The position numbers were made by a program, and so were the translations under genes. Source: an uncultured Prevotellaceae bacterium (lineage in GTDB: Bacteria > Bacteroidota > Bacteroidia > Bacteroidales > Bacteroidaceae). Taken from it: a stretch of DNA of 64,000 bases. The notes beneath the pieces were generated by a model. That model did not search any database. It saw nothing but the letters and a program-made list of their open reading frames with translations, and was not told where the DNA came from. Where the stretch lies: positions 1 to 64,000 of the forward strand of contig CACZBS010000005.1 of the NCBI GenBank assembly GCA_902779455.1, given 5' to 3'. This document shows positions 8,562 through 18,652 of the stretch, piece by piece (positions within the stretch are counted from its first letter, which is position 1; each line of letters opens with the position of its first letter).

Positions 8562-10172
8562 TTATTTGATGAACGTCTTGACGACACGGCCGTCAGCCTG
8601 CTTCACAATCTGCAGGCCACGCTGGCCCTGAGCAGCCTTGCGGCCGTCGAGCGTGAAATGCTGGCCGGCAGCGGTCTGAACCTGCGGCTGGCTGATGCCT
8701 GTTGTCACGAGGTTGTAGAACATGTTCCACGCCGGCGTGCTCTTGTAGAGCTCCTCCGAGCCTTCGGGCACGATGAGCGTAGCCGTCTCGTAGATGCTGG
8801 TCTCCACGTTACCACTATAGCCGAACACGCTTTTGTCAATCTCGAAGGGCTCTACAATCAACGACTGAATCTCAGTGAGATTGTCGCAGCAGCTGAAAGC
8901 ATCCTGTCCTATGGATGTGAGACTGGCAGGAAGGGTGATGCTCTTGAGGCCTGTCCACGTGAACGCGGTATTCCAGATGATTTTCAGACCCTCTGGCAGA
9001 TCTATGCTGCTGAGGCTTTCACAATTGGCGAAAGCATGTTCTTCTATTTCCTCGATACTAGCGGGCAGCGTGACCGATGTCAGCTGTCGGCAGTCAGTAA
9101 ACATTGCATTGGGAACAATCTTTGATCCCTCGGCAAAGCTGAACGACTTGAGCGATTGGCAACTAGAGAAAATGCTGCCACCTAATTTAGTCTCAGGGTT
9201 CGGAATCTCGGCATGCGTCAGGTTCTTGCAATAGCAGAAAGCACTACCGCCGACAGACTCCACATAGCTGGGCACGACGGCGGATGTAAGTCCGGTCCGC
9301 TCGAAAGCGCAAGCTCCAATGCGCTTCAGCCCTTCGGGCCACTCGATACTGCTGAGGCTTTCACAGCCAGAGAAAGCATAATCTTCAATCGACTCGATGC
9401 TGCTGGGCAGCTTTACGGACGAAAGATTCATGCATTCATTAAACATCCGCTCGGCAACAGTCTTGGTGCCTTCCGCAAAGCTAAACGAGCTGAGCTGAGT
9501 ATCATTAGAGAACAAGAAATCTCCTAACTCTGCGTCAGGATTCAGTATCTCGGCATGCGTCAGGTTCTCACAACAAGAAAAAGCAGAGGAACCGATTTTT
9601 TCAACTGTCGCGGGCACTACGATGGATTCGAGTCCGCTGCTAGAAAAAGCATCATCACCGATTTCCGTAATCCGGCTCGGGATGGTGAACGACTTGATTG
9701 CACAGTGATCGAAAAGATTATCAGGGATTTTTGTCATGCCTTGTGGCAGCGTGACCGACTCTAACTTTTCGCAATCGTAAAAAGGATAGCGATCAATCTC
9801 GGTGACGCTGTTGGGAAAGATCAGCTCGGTGATGTCGCTCTTGTAGAACACCAAGTCCTCCAGGGTAGTTATTGTCTCAGGCAGCGTGACGCTGGTCACA
9901 TGAAGTGTGCTGGAGCCATTGAAACAGCGAGACCCCAGTCGGGTGACGGTATAGCCGTTGGCAGTGGACGGCACGGTGACGGGGCCCGTATAGTCCTCTA
10001 TGCAGCAGTACCAGCCCTCGCCCACCTGGCAGGTTTTTTCCTCCTCACTGATCACCTTGAAGGTCATCTCGACGCCTTCGGCAATCTTCATCTTGAAGGT
10101 GTCACCGTCGGCGCACCATGCTGCCGTGGGCAATCCCATTGCCACGAGCAGTGAAAGTAATACTTTTCTCAT
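8562..10172 (-). CDS. Secreted BspA-type leucine-rich repeat protein
   Basis: Exported protein with signal peptide MRKVLLSLLVAMGLPTAAWC and, from about residue 75 to 460, repeated LRR_5 (BspA-like) units. Examples are LPETITTLEDLVFYKS, LPSSIESIEDYAFSGC and LPASIEEIEEHAFANC, spaced about 23 or 46 residues. The family is known from bacterial surface proteins that bind host or microbial ligands; the ligand here is unknown. The last 45 residues (ISQPQVQTAAGQHFTLDG..GRVVKTFIK) are nearly identical to the tail of the next gene upstream. This LDGRK..GLQIV form resembles C-terminal sorting tails of Bacteroidales. The only promoter seen lies about 400 bp upstream, leaving a long structured leader. Confidence 0.9.
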   Translation of the reverse strand: MRKVLLSLLVAMGLPTAAWCADGDTFKMKIAEGVEMTFKVISEEEKTCQVGEGWYCCIEDYTGPVTVPSTANGYTVTRLGSRCFNGSSTLHVTSVTLPETITTLEDLVFYKSDITELIFPNSVTEIDRYPFYDCEKLESVTLPQGMTKIPDNLFDHCAIKSFTIPSRITEIGDDAFSSSGLESIVVPATVEKIGSSAFSCCENLTHAEILNPDAELGDFLFSNDTQLSSFSFAEGTKTVAERMFNECMNLSSVKLPSSIESIEDYAFSGCESLSSIEWPEGLKRIGACAFERTGLTSAVVPSYVESVGGSAFCYCKNLTHAEIPNPETKLGGSIFSSCQSLKSFSFAEGSKIVPNAMFTDCRQLTSVTLPASIEEIEEHAFANCESLSSIDLPEGLKIIWNTAFTWTGLKSITLPASLTSIGQDAFSCCDNLTEIQSLIVEPFEIDKSVFGYSGNVETSIYETATLIVPEGSEELYKSTPAWNMFYNLVTTGISQPQVQTAAGQHFTLDGRKAAQGQRGLQIVKQADGRVVKTFIK

Positions 10173-10575
10173 AATGTTTTTTGTTTTTGATAGTTGTTAA
10201 GTGAAATAATGCTTGAACTTCATCCGAGGGCATAAAAAAGAAGCGCGGACTTTCACTTCGTCTACGTTTCTCGAGGTATCGCCAAACACCAAACAGTCAT
10301 ATCCGAGTAAAAAGCCCACGCCAGTCGGCGTGAGCATCCGGGCTTTTACTCTTAGTTGCTTCTGAATATTGGCGATTTTCGAGAAACAAGAATCTAAGCG
10401 GACGCTTCAGTTCCTATATGTCATTTCGAGGTCGTTATTTCTGCGATAGGCATTTTCAGTTTAAAGGGTTCGACGTTTGTTGGATTATTATTTGCAGTGC
10501 TCAGCAATAGAATGCCTTATTAAGACTCATACAACATGATCTTGTTTTCTTCTTTGCTGACACATATTCTCGGGG
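10173..10575 (-). other. Long untranslated leader of the LRR protein gene
   Basis: About 400 bp without a gene. Besides the structured element it holds only a 5-codon frame (ATG TTG TAT GAG TCT TAA) near the promoter, which may be chance. Confidence 0.45.
10266..10387 (-). ncRNA. Highly structured element in the 5' leader of the LRR gene
   Basis: Nested complementary segments: outer GTTTCTCGA (10266-10274) with TCGAGAAAC (10379-10387); TCGCCAA (10279-10285) with TTGGCGA (10369-10375); GAGTAAAAAGCCC (10305-10317) with GGGCTTTTACTC (10340-10351, one bulge); and an apical CACGCC-AGTC-GGCGTG (10317-10332). It lies between the promoter at 10576-10583 and the start codon at 10172. It could be a cis-regulatory RNA, a small RNA or an inserted palindromic element. 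I do not recognise a known riboswitch class. Confidence 0.55.
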
Positions 10576-10583
10576 CAAAGTTA
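10576..10583 (-). promoter_or_regulatory. -7 promoter box for the LRR gene transcript
   Basis: The minus strand reads TAACTTTGCCCC, fitting TAnnTTTG. It implies a leader of roughly 395 nt. Confidence 0.55.
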
Positions 10584-10592
10584 CGAAAAACA

Positions 10593-10636
10593 AATGAAAT
10601 GCAAAAGAAAATCGCGATTTTCTTTTGCATTTCATT
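10593..10636 (-). terminator. Perfect 22-bp-arm palindrome, likely terminator
   Basis: The centre is ATCGCGAT at 10611-10618. The arms pair without a mismatch for 22 bp and are A/T-rich (TGAAATGCAAAAGAAAA and complement). It lies 23 bp after the stop of the gene at 10659-11597 and just upstream of the next promoter, as expected for a terminator. Confidence 0.7.
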
Positions 10637-10658
10637 ATTGATAGTCGTTGGCGATGAC

Positions 10659-11597
10659 CTATCTGACGAACGTCTTGACGACGCGGCCGTCAGCCTGCTT
10701 AACGATCTGCAGGCCCCGCTGGCCCTGAGCTGCCTTGCGGCCGTCGAGCGTGAAGTGCTGGCCGGCAGCGGCCGGCGCCTGCGGCTGGCTGATGCTGGTG
10801 GCAATGTCTTTTCCCTCGATGGTCACTGTCCAATTCTTGTTGAAGTATAGGTTAGGCTCCCAAGTGGCCGTGATGACATACGAAGAGTAGCCGGTGATGG
10901 AGTGCTTTAACAGGTTGCCGTCCAGCCAGCCCTCGGGGGCGACGTAGGTGATGCGGTCGGTATTTTCGGGCCCAAGCCAGTCTTCGCTGGGTATCGACTT
11001 AACGTGTAAGGACACCCATACGTCAGACGTGATAGTCATTCCATCCTCGGGCATCAGATCGGCGACGGCTGTATAGGTATTGCTGCCTTCTTCTGTCTCG
11101 TTAAGATATATGTCGGTGCTTGCTTTTCCGGTGTCGACAACAAAATCAACTGCGTCGATAGGGGCGATGTACGGATTGCCGAGGGCGAAGGTGAGCGTCC
11201 AGCCTTCCCTGAAGTCGTCGCCGGGCTCCCATGTGGCGGTGACTTGGTAGTCAGCATATTCCCACATGTAGTTAAGCTCCAAGGAATGGTGGTCGCTGTT
11301 GAGGTTGACCACTCCGTCAGGATCAACGACGGTGAAGTGGTCGCCGAGCCACACCTCCGAGGCGTCGCCGTCGGCTTCATTGGTGCCCGTCACCCCAAGT
11401 GTAAACTCTGGGAACTCGTCACGCTTGATTGAGCCTGTCCAGGTGTTGTCGCCGCTCTTTTCCAGTTCGACGGTTCTGTACCATGTGTAGCCCCATGTGC
11501 CGCCATGCAGAGTGACGGCGTCGACCCTGGCTGTCTGTGCGTGCGAAGATAATGCCCAGCCGGCCATTAGCATTAATGTGTAAAATGTTCTTTTCAT
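10659..11597 (-). CDS. Secreted protein of unknown function with duplicated domain
   Basis: I do not recognise a family. The 312-residue product has signal peptide MKRTFYTLMLMAGWALSSHA and an internal repeat. The pair YQVTATWEPGDDFREGWTLTF (about 141-161) and YVITATWEPNLYFNKNWTVTI (about 235-255) are equivalent, each ending a beta-rich block that begins near VWLGDHFTVVDP or WVSLHVKSIP. The C-terminal 45 residues (ISQPQAPAAAGQHFTLDG.. to VVKTFVR) nearly equal those of the LRR protein downstream, and DNA identity is high over the same stretch. The tail therefore looks like an exchangeable export or anchoring cassette. It has its own promoter, divergent from sufB. Confidence 0.8.
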   Translation of the reverse strand: MKRTFYTLMLMAGWALSSHAQTARVDAVTLHGGTWGYTWYRTVELEKSGDNTWTGSIKRDEFPEFTLGVTGTNEADGDASEVWLGDHFTVVDPDGVVNLNSDHHSLELNYMWEYADYQVTATWEPGDDFREGWTLTFALGNPYIAPIDAVDFVVDTGKASTDIYLNETEEGSNTYTAVADLMPEDGMTITSDVWVSLHVKSIPSEDWLGPENTDRITYVAPEGWLDGNLLKHSITGYSSYVITATWEPNLYFNKNWTVTIEGKDIATSISQPQAPAAAGQHFTLDGRKAAQGQRGLQIVKQADGRVVKTFVR

Positions 11598-11644
11598 TTT
11601 GATTTAGTTGTTAGTGAATGGTTATTGTATAGAAAAGTTGGCTG

Positions 11645-11652
11645 CAAAGGTA
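11645..11652 (-). promoter_or_regulatory. -7 promoter box of the secreted-protein gene
   Basis: The minus strand reads TACCTTTGCAGCC, the extended -7 motif, 48 bp upstream of the start codon. Confidence 0.65.
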
Positions 11653-11693
11653 TAAAAAAAAAGAGTAAGGGCAAAAAAATCGCGGATTTTTCG

Positions 11694-11701
11694 TACCTTT
11701 G
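11694..11701 (+). promoter_or_regulatory. -7 promoter box of sufB
   Basis: TACCTTTGCACCC, 25 bp upstream of the ATG at 11726. It is divergent from the box at 11645-11652. It rules out the upstream in-frame start at 11699, which overlaps the box. Confidence 0.7.
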
Positions 11702-11725
11702 CACCCGAATTCGCAAACCGAAGCA

Positions 11726-13213
<1,488 letters not shown>

Positions 13214-13216
13214 GAA

Positions 13217-13634
13217 GGGAAAAGTGAAGAGTGAAAAGTGAAAAATTTGCTGCCGCCCGGAAAGGAAAAGTGAAGAGTGAAAAGTGAAAAATTTGCTGCC
13301 GCTCGGAAAGGAAAAGTGAAGAGTGAAAAGTGAAAAATTTGCTGCCGCCCGGAAGGGAAAAGTGAAGAGTGAAAAGTGAAAAATTTGCTGCCGCCCGGAA
13401 AGGAAAAGTGAAGAGTGAAAAGTGAAAAATTTGCTGCCGCCCGGAAGGGAAAAGTGAAGAGTGAAAAGTGAAAAATTTGCTGCCGCTCGGAAAGGAAAAG
13501 TGAAGAGTGAAAAGTGAAAAATTTGCTGCCGCCCGGAAAGGAAAAGTGAAGAGTGAAAAGTGAAAAATTTGCTACCGCCCAAGTTATTACGGCGGCAGCA
13601 AATTTTTCACTCTTCATTTTTCACTTTTCCCTTA
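13217..13634. repeat. 46-bp tandem array (8 copies) plus one inverted terminal copy
   Basis: Units begin (GAAAAGTGAAGAG) at 13219, 13265, 13311, 13357, 13403, 13449, 13495 and 13541, exactly 46 bp apart. Each is heptads GTGAAGA, GTGAAAA, GTGAAAA followed by ATTTGCTGCCGCYCGGAA. Copies differ only at a few positions (GCCCGG/GCTCGG, AAAGG/AAGGG). An inverted copy closes the array at about 13591-13631. The array starts 3 nt after the sufB stop, and the inverted copy starts directly at the stop codon of the convergent acyl-CoA ligase. It fills the whole intergenic space. Confidence 0.97.
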
Positions 13635-15359
13635 GATAACCTCGATGCCCAGCTTCTTGCAGAGGTCGAGGCTCATCTCCTTGAGCTTGAATTTCTGGAT
13701 CTTGCCGGAGCCTGTCAAGGGGAACTCGTCGATGAAGAAGACGTACTTCGGGATCTTGTAGCGGGCGATCTTGCCGCGACAGAACTCCTGCACGTCCTCC
13801 GGCTCCATCTTGACCCCTGGCTGCAGGATGATGAAGGCGCCGACGGCCTCGCCGTACTTCTTCGACGGCACGGCGGCCACCTGGACGTCCTTGATGCCGG
13901 GCATGTGGTAGAGGAACTCCTCTATCTCGCGCGGATAGATGTTCTCGCCGCCGCGGATGATCATGTCCTTGATGCGGCCCGTGATGCGATAGAAGCCCTG
14001 CTCGTCCTTCACGCCGAGGTCGCCGGAGTGGAGGAATCCGTTCTTGTCGATGACCTCGGCCGTGGCCTGCGGGTTCTTGTAGTAGCCTTTCATCACGTTG
14101 AATCCGCGGCAGCACATCTCGCCCTGGACGCCCGTGGGGCACTCCTCGCCCGTCTCCGGGTCGAGCACCTTGACCTCGACGAAGGGGAAGTCGCGTCCGA
14201 CGGTGGAGCATCGCTGCTCGAACGTGTCGTTGAGGCAGGTCTGCGTCATGCCCGGCGACGACTCGGTCAGTCCGTAGACCGAGGTGATCGTCATGAACAT
14301 CTTCTCCGAGACGCGCTTCATCAGCTCCACGGGGCATAGGCTGCCGGCCATGATGCCGGTGCGTAGCGACGAGACGTCGAACATGGAGAACATGGGGTGG
14401 TCGAGCTCTGCGATGAACATCGTCGGCACGCCGTAGACGGCCGTGCAGCGCTCTTTATGGATGGAGGCCAGGACGACGAGCGGGTCGAACTTCTCTACCA
14501 TCACCTCGGTGCAGCCGTGGGTGAGGCAGTTCATCGTGGCCAGCACGACGCCGAAGCAGTGGAACAGGGGCACGCAGACGCAGAGCTTGTCCTGCTGCGT
14601 GAATCCCATGTTCTCGCCCGTGAAGTAGCCGTCGTTGGCGATGTTGAAGTGGGTCAGCATGACGCCCTTGGGGAATCCCGTCGTGCCCGAGGTGTACTGC
14701 ATGTTGCAGACGTCGTGGCACGTCACCTGGCTCTTCGCCTCCTGCAGTGTCGCGTCCTCGATGTTCTGTCCGAGCAGGAGCAGTTCGGCCGTGTTGTACA
14801 TGCCGCGATATTTCTCCATGCCGATGTAGACCACGTTCTTCATACAGGGGAATCGCTCGCTCGAGAGTCGTCCGCGCTCCGACGTCTTCAGTTCGGGCAG
14901 CATCTCGTAGGTCATGTCGACGTAGTTGCAGTCCCACGTGCCGTCGGTGATGCAGAGCGTGTGCATGTCGGAGTCCTTGCAGAGATATTCCAGCTCGTTC
15001 TGCTTATAGTTCGTGTTGACCGTGACGAGCACGGCGCCGATCTTGGCCGTGGCGTAGAGGAACGTCAGCCAGTCGGGCACGTTGGTGGCCCAGATGCCCA
15101 CGTTGGAGCCCTTCTTCACGCCGATGGCGAGCAGGCCCTTGGCCAGGTTGTCGACGCGCTCGTTGAACTGGCTCCACGTGAAGCGCAGGTCGCGGTCGGA
15201 GTAGACGATGTATTCCTTGTCGGGCGTCGTCTCGGCCCAGTGCTCGAGCCATTGGCCCAGCGTGCGCTCTGAGAGCGCGTAGCCCTCGGCGCCCGTCTCG
15301 GCGGGGTAGGTCCGGTCGGGCAGCGGGCGTCCCGCCATGTCAGTTTTTATGTTGCTCAT
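13632..15359 (-). CDS. AMP-forming acyl-CoA synthetase (FadD-like)
   Basis: Activates a carboxylic acid, probably a fatty acid, to its CoA thioester via an acyl-adenylate. The 575-residue ANL-family enzyme carries the P-loop-like [11 protein letters not shown] (near 220), YGLTESSPG (near 365), [21 protein letters not shown] with the hinge, [12 protein letters not shown], and the catalytic Lys in GSGKIQK near the C-terminus. Substrate chain length cannot be read from sequence. It is probably co-transcribed with the XRE-cupin regulator 143 bp upstream, a common pairing that suggests autoregulation by an acyl ligand. Its stop codon abuts the inverted terminal copy of the 46-bp array. Confidence 0.92.
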   Translation of the reverse strand: MSNIKTDMAGRPLPDRTYPAETGAEGYALSERTLGQWLEHWAETTPDKEYIVYSDRDLRFTWSQFNERVDNLAKGLLAIGVKKGSNVGIWATNVPDWLTFLYATAKIGAVLVTVNTNYKQNELEYLCKDSDMHTLCITDGTWDCNYVDMTYEMLPELKTSERGRLSSERFPCMKNVVYIGMEKYRGMYNTAELLLLGQNIEDATLQEAKSQVTCHDVCNMQYTSGTTGFPKGVMLTHFNIANDGYFTGENMGFTQQDKLCVCVPLFHCFGVVLATMNCLTHGCTEVMVEKFDPLVVLASIHKERCTAVYGVPTMFIAELDHPMFSMFDVSSLRTGIMAGSLCPVELMKRVSEKMFMTITSVYGLTESSPGMTQTCLNDTFEQRCSTVGRDFPFVEVKVLDPETGEECPTGVQGEMCCRGFNVMKGYYKNPQATAEVIDKNGFLHSGDLGVKDEQGFYRITGRIKDMIIRGGENIYPREIEEFLYHMPGIKDVQVAAVPSKKYGEAVGAFIILQPGVKMEPEDVQEFCRGKIARYKIPKYVFFIDEFPLTGSGKIQKFKLKEMSLDLCKKLGIEVI

Positions 15360-15365
15360 TGTTTG

Positions 15366-15492
15366 ATTCTTTTTCGGGATGTCGTTGTTTCGGGATTTCG
15401 TTATTCCGGGATTTTCGTTATAACGTTATTTCGATTTTTCGTTATTTCGAATTCGTTATAACGTTATAACGATATTTCGCAATAACGAAAAA
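15366..15492. repeat. AT-rich palindromic repeats (CGTTATAACGTTAT)
   Basis: Between the regulator and the acyl-CoA ligase, CGTTATAACGTTAT-type palindromes occur twice (near 15416 and 15463), mixed with TTTCGTTATTTCG and CGGGATTTCGTTATT variants. The repeat begins about 12 nt after the regulator's stop codon (minus strand). It could be an operator or another inserted repeat. Confidence 0.65.
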
Positions 15493-15502
15493 TGCCTTGC
15501 CG

Positions 15503-16087
15503 TCAGAACGGGATATAGACCAGCGCCAGGATGCGGGCGGGCCGGCCGACGACGCCGTGGACGTGGTGCTTGACGATGGAGTCGTAGTAGATGCTGTCGC
15601 CCTGCGAGAGGCGATAGGTCTCCTTGCCGTAGTCCACCTCCAGCTCGCCCTCGAGCACGTAGATGAACTCCTCGCCCTCGTGGGCCGACAGCTGGAACGT
15701 CTTCTCCTCGCTCGGCTGGATGTCGATGATGAAGGGCTCCATGTGGCGGCCGGCCTTCTGGCGGGCCAGCGAGTGGTAGTCCATGTTGCGGCGGGCCTCC
15801 GTGGCGCCGTTGCTGAAGCTGATGGCGTGGGCCTGCTCGCGGTCGGCGGCGCGGCTGACGACGGGCCCCAGCTCGTCGCTGTCGTCGAGGAAGGTGCCCA
15901 GGCGGACGCCCAGTGCGCGCGCTATCTTGATCAGCGGGCCGAGCGACGGCAGGAAGTCGTCGGTCTCGATGGAGCTGATCTGCTCCGCCGAGAGTCCGCT
16001 GCGCTCCGAAAGTTCTTCTACGCTGATATTCTTTGATACCCTGATTCCCTTGATCTTTGATCCTACGATTGAATGAATGTTCGACAT
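15503..16087 (-). CDS. XRE-family transcriptional regulator with cupin sensor domain
   Basis: A 194-residue DNA-binding protein. The N-terminal helix-turn-helix (about 8-65) includes IRVSKNISVEELSERSGLSAEQISSIE, and the C-terminal cupin (about 115-190) includes HEGEEFIYVLEGELEVDYG and LSQGDSIYYDSIVKHHVHG, with His residues able to hold a metal or small ligand. Such proteins usually regulate a neighbouring metabolic gene; here that is the acyl-CoA ligase directly downstream on the same strand. It is transcribed divergently from sufC with its own -7 box at 16132-16139. The ligand is not known. Confidence 0.9.
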   Translation of the reverse strand: MSNIHSIVGSKIKGIRVSKNISVEELSERSGLSAEQISSIETDDFLPSLGPLIKIARALGVRLGTFLDDSDELGPVVSRAADREQAHAISFSNGATEARRNMDYHSLARQKAGRHMEPFIIDIQPSEEKTFQLSAHEGEEFIYVLEGELEVDYGKETYRLSQGDSIYYDSIVKHHVHGVVGRPARILALVYIPF

Positions 16088-16131
16088 ATTGATGAATGCT
16101 AAATCTTTTAATCTGATTCTGAAAACGGCTG

Positions 16132-16139
16132 CAAAGTTA
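16132..16139 (-). promoter_or_regulatory. -7 promoter box of the XRE-cupin / acyl-CoA ligase operon
   Basis: The minus strand reads TAACTTTGCAGCC, 45 bp upstream of the regulator's start codon. Confidence 0.7.
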
Positions 16140-16200
16140 CGAAATATAACTTAAATGCCATAATATTTTTCAATTATTAACATTGAGGGGCCGCTTAAAT

Positions 16201-16286
16201 CTCTCGTCACGTCGTGACGCCATGCCGTCACGCCGTGATTTCATGCCGTCACGCCGTGACCGCATGCCGTCACGACGTGACGAGAG
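16201..16286. repeat. 21-bp tandem palindrome (CGTCACGnCGTGACG), 4 units
   Basis: Four consecutive 21-bp units at 16201, 16222, 16243 and 16264, each holding the dyad CGTCACGnCGTGA(C). The ends are inverted to each other: CTCTCGTCACGTCGTGACG at the left and its complement at 16268-16286. A second array of the same family is at 34549-34631. It lies in the divergent regulator/sufC promoter region. Confidence 0.92.
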
Positions 16287-16350
16287 TTTCGCTGACCGTC
16301 GGGAATGATGATTTGGAGACCTAAAATTTGGTTGTCTCGGAAAATCGTTG

Positions 16351-16358
16351 TACCTTTG
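16351..16358 (+). promoter_or_regulatory. -7 promoter box of sufCD
   Basis: TACCTTTGCAGCG, the extended -7 motif. Transcription should begin near 16365, just before a 28-bp-arm hairpin. Confidence 0.7.
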
Positions 16359-16367
16359 CAGCGCATA

Positions 16368-16437
16368 AGTAGGAGGCGACGTGTCTCACGTCGCATCAAT
16401 CTGCTGGATTGCGACGTGAGACACGTCGCCTCCTACT
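16368..16437 (+). promoter_or_regulatory. Perfect 28-bp hairpin at the 5' end of the sufCD leader
   Basis: Left arm 16368-16395 (AGTAGGAGGCGACGTGTCTC..) and right arm 16410-16437 are exact reverse complements, with a 14-nt loop. It starts within a few bases of the predicted transcription start and 131 bp before the sufC ATG begins. It could protect the mRNA 5' end or be an inserted palindrome. Confidence 0.85.
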
Positions 16438-16500
16438 GCAAAACGGCGTAATAACTATTATTATATAGAAGCCTAAATTGATAAACAGGAGAAAAAGGAA

Positions 16501-17246
<746 letters not shown>

Positions 17247-17250
<4 letters not shown>

Positions 17251-18578
17251 ACAGCGAGCAGCAATATATCGACCTCTACCGGGAGTGCCGCGAAATGATC
17301 TGCCGCCATTCGTCCGACGTGATGAATGCGCAGCGCGACGCGGCCTTCGGGCGGTTCTGTGCCGAAGGGTTCCCCTCGAAGAAGGTGGAGCGCTATAAGT
17401 ATACGGACATCGCGCGGCTGATGGCCCCCAACTACGGGCTCAACCTCAACCGCCTCGACATCCCCGTCAACCCCTACGATGCCTTCCGCTGTGACGTGCC
17501 CAACCTGTCGACGTCGCTCTATTTCCTGGTCAACGACGCCTTCTACGACAAGGCGCTGCCCAAGACGGCCCTGCCCGAGGGCGTCATCGTCGACTCGTTC
17601 GCCCGCCATGCCGACCGCTTCGCCTGCTACTATAACCGGCTGGCCGGCCAGGACGGCGACGCCATCACCGACCTCAACACGATGCTCGCACAGGACGGAC
17701 TGCTGGTCTACGTGCCCCGCGGCGTGCGCGTCGACCGTGCCATACAGGTGATTAACATCCTGCGCTCCGACGTCGACCTGATGGTCAACCGCCGCGTGCT
17801 CATCGTCGCCGAGGAGGGCGCCGAGGTGACGCTGCTGTTCTGCGACCATGCGGCCGACGACCGCCCCTTCCTGACCACTCAGGTCATCGAGGTCTTCGCC
17901 GAGGACAATGCCCGCGTCAACCTCTACTGCCTGGAGGAGACCCACGCGAAGAACGTGCGCCTGAGCAACGTCTACGTCGACCAGCAGCGCGCAAGTCGCG
18001 TCTGCCACAACGTCATCACCCTGCACAACGGCACGACTCGTAACAAGCTCGACCTCACGCTGAGCGGCGAGGGGGCCGAGTGCCGCCTGGGCGGATGCGT
18101 CATCGCCGACAAGCAGCAGCACGTCGACAACAACACGCTCGTCACCCATCGCGCCTGCCACTGCACGTCGGACGAGCGCTATAAATACGTGCTCGACGAT
18201 GAGGCCACGGGCGCCTTCGCCGGCAAGGTCTACGTCGCCCCCGGGGCGCAGAAGACCAGCTCGCAGATGACCAACCAGAACATCTGCGCCTCGCGCGGGG
18301 CCCGCATGTGGACGCAGCCGATGCTCGAGATCTATGCCGACGACGTGAAGTGCGCCCACGGCTCGACCGTCGGCCAGCTCAACGACGCGGCCCTCTTCTA
18401 CATGCGCCAGCGCGGCATCCCCGAGCAGGAGGCCCGCACGCTGCTCGAGGTGGCCTTCGTCGGCGAGGTGATCGACGCCATCGAACTGGAGCCGCTGCGC
18501 GACCGCCTGCACCACCTGGTCGACAAGCGCTTCCGCGGCGAACTGAGCAAGTGCGAGGGTTGTAAACTTTGTAAATAG
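17247..18578 (+). CDS. sufD: Fe-S cluster assembly protein SufD
   Basis: SufD pairs with SufB in the SufBC2D scaffold and supports iron entry. The 443-residue product has the typical N-terminal helical part (EGFPSKKVERYKYTDI), the central right-handed beta-helix, and the conserved C-terminal DVKCAHGSTVGQLNDAALFYMRQRGIP and AFVGEVID segments. I start it at MNSEQQYID (17247), where ATG overlaps the sufC stop as ATGA. The longer frame from 17226 would extend into sufC. It ends in CEGCKLCK, an unusual cysteine pair right at the C-terminus. Confidence 0.95.
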
Positions 18579-18585
18579 CTGAAAC

Positions 18586-18604
18586 TTTGCAACCGGGTTG
18601 CAAA
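18586..18604. promoter_or_regulatory. Palindrome upstream of the ATPase promoter
   Basis: TTTGCAACC-G-GGTTGCAAA, 9-bp arms, 10 bp upstream of the -7 box, in the -33 region. It fits the size and place of an operator. Confidence 0.5.
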
Positions 18605-18610
18605 ACAAAA

Positions 18611-18652
18611 GCCATACCTTTGCAGCGGAATTAAGAACTGCAAAGGTATGGC
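18611..18652. promoter_or_regulatory. 15-bp inverted repeat spanning promoter and start codon
   Basis: GCCATACCTTTGCAG (18611-18625) and its exact complement CTGCAAAGGTATGGC (18638-18652) are 12 bp apart. The left arm contains the -7 box TACCTTTG (18615-18622). The right arm contains the ATG of the ATPase gene and, on the other strand, a second TACCTTTGCAG box. Confidence 0.85.

Noticed and set aside
5615-8587. 990-codon open frame antisense to infB
   Set aside because: GC-rich codon bias creates long antisense frames; infB on the plus strand has all family motifs.
13217-13634. Possible CRISPR array
   Set aside because: Units repeat as whole 46-bp copies without variable spacers, and no cas genes are present.
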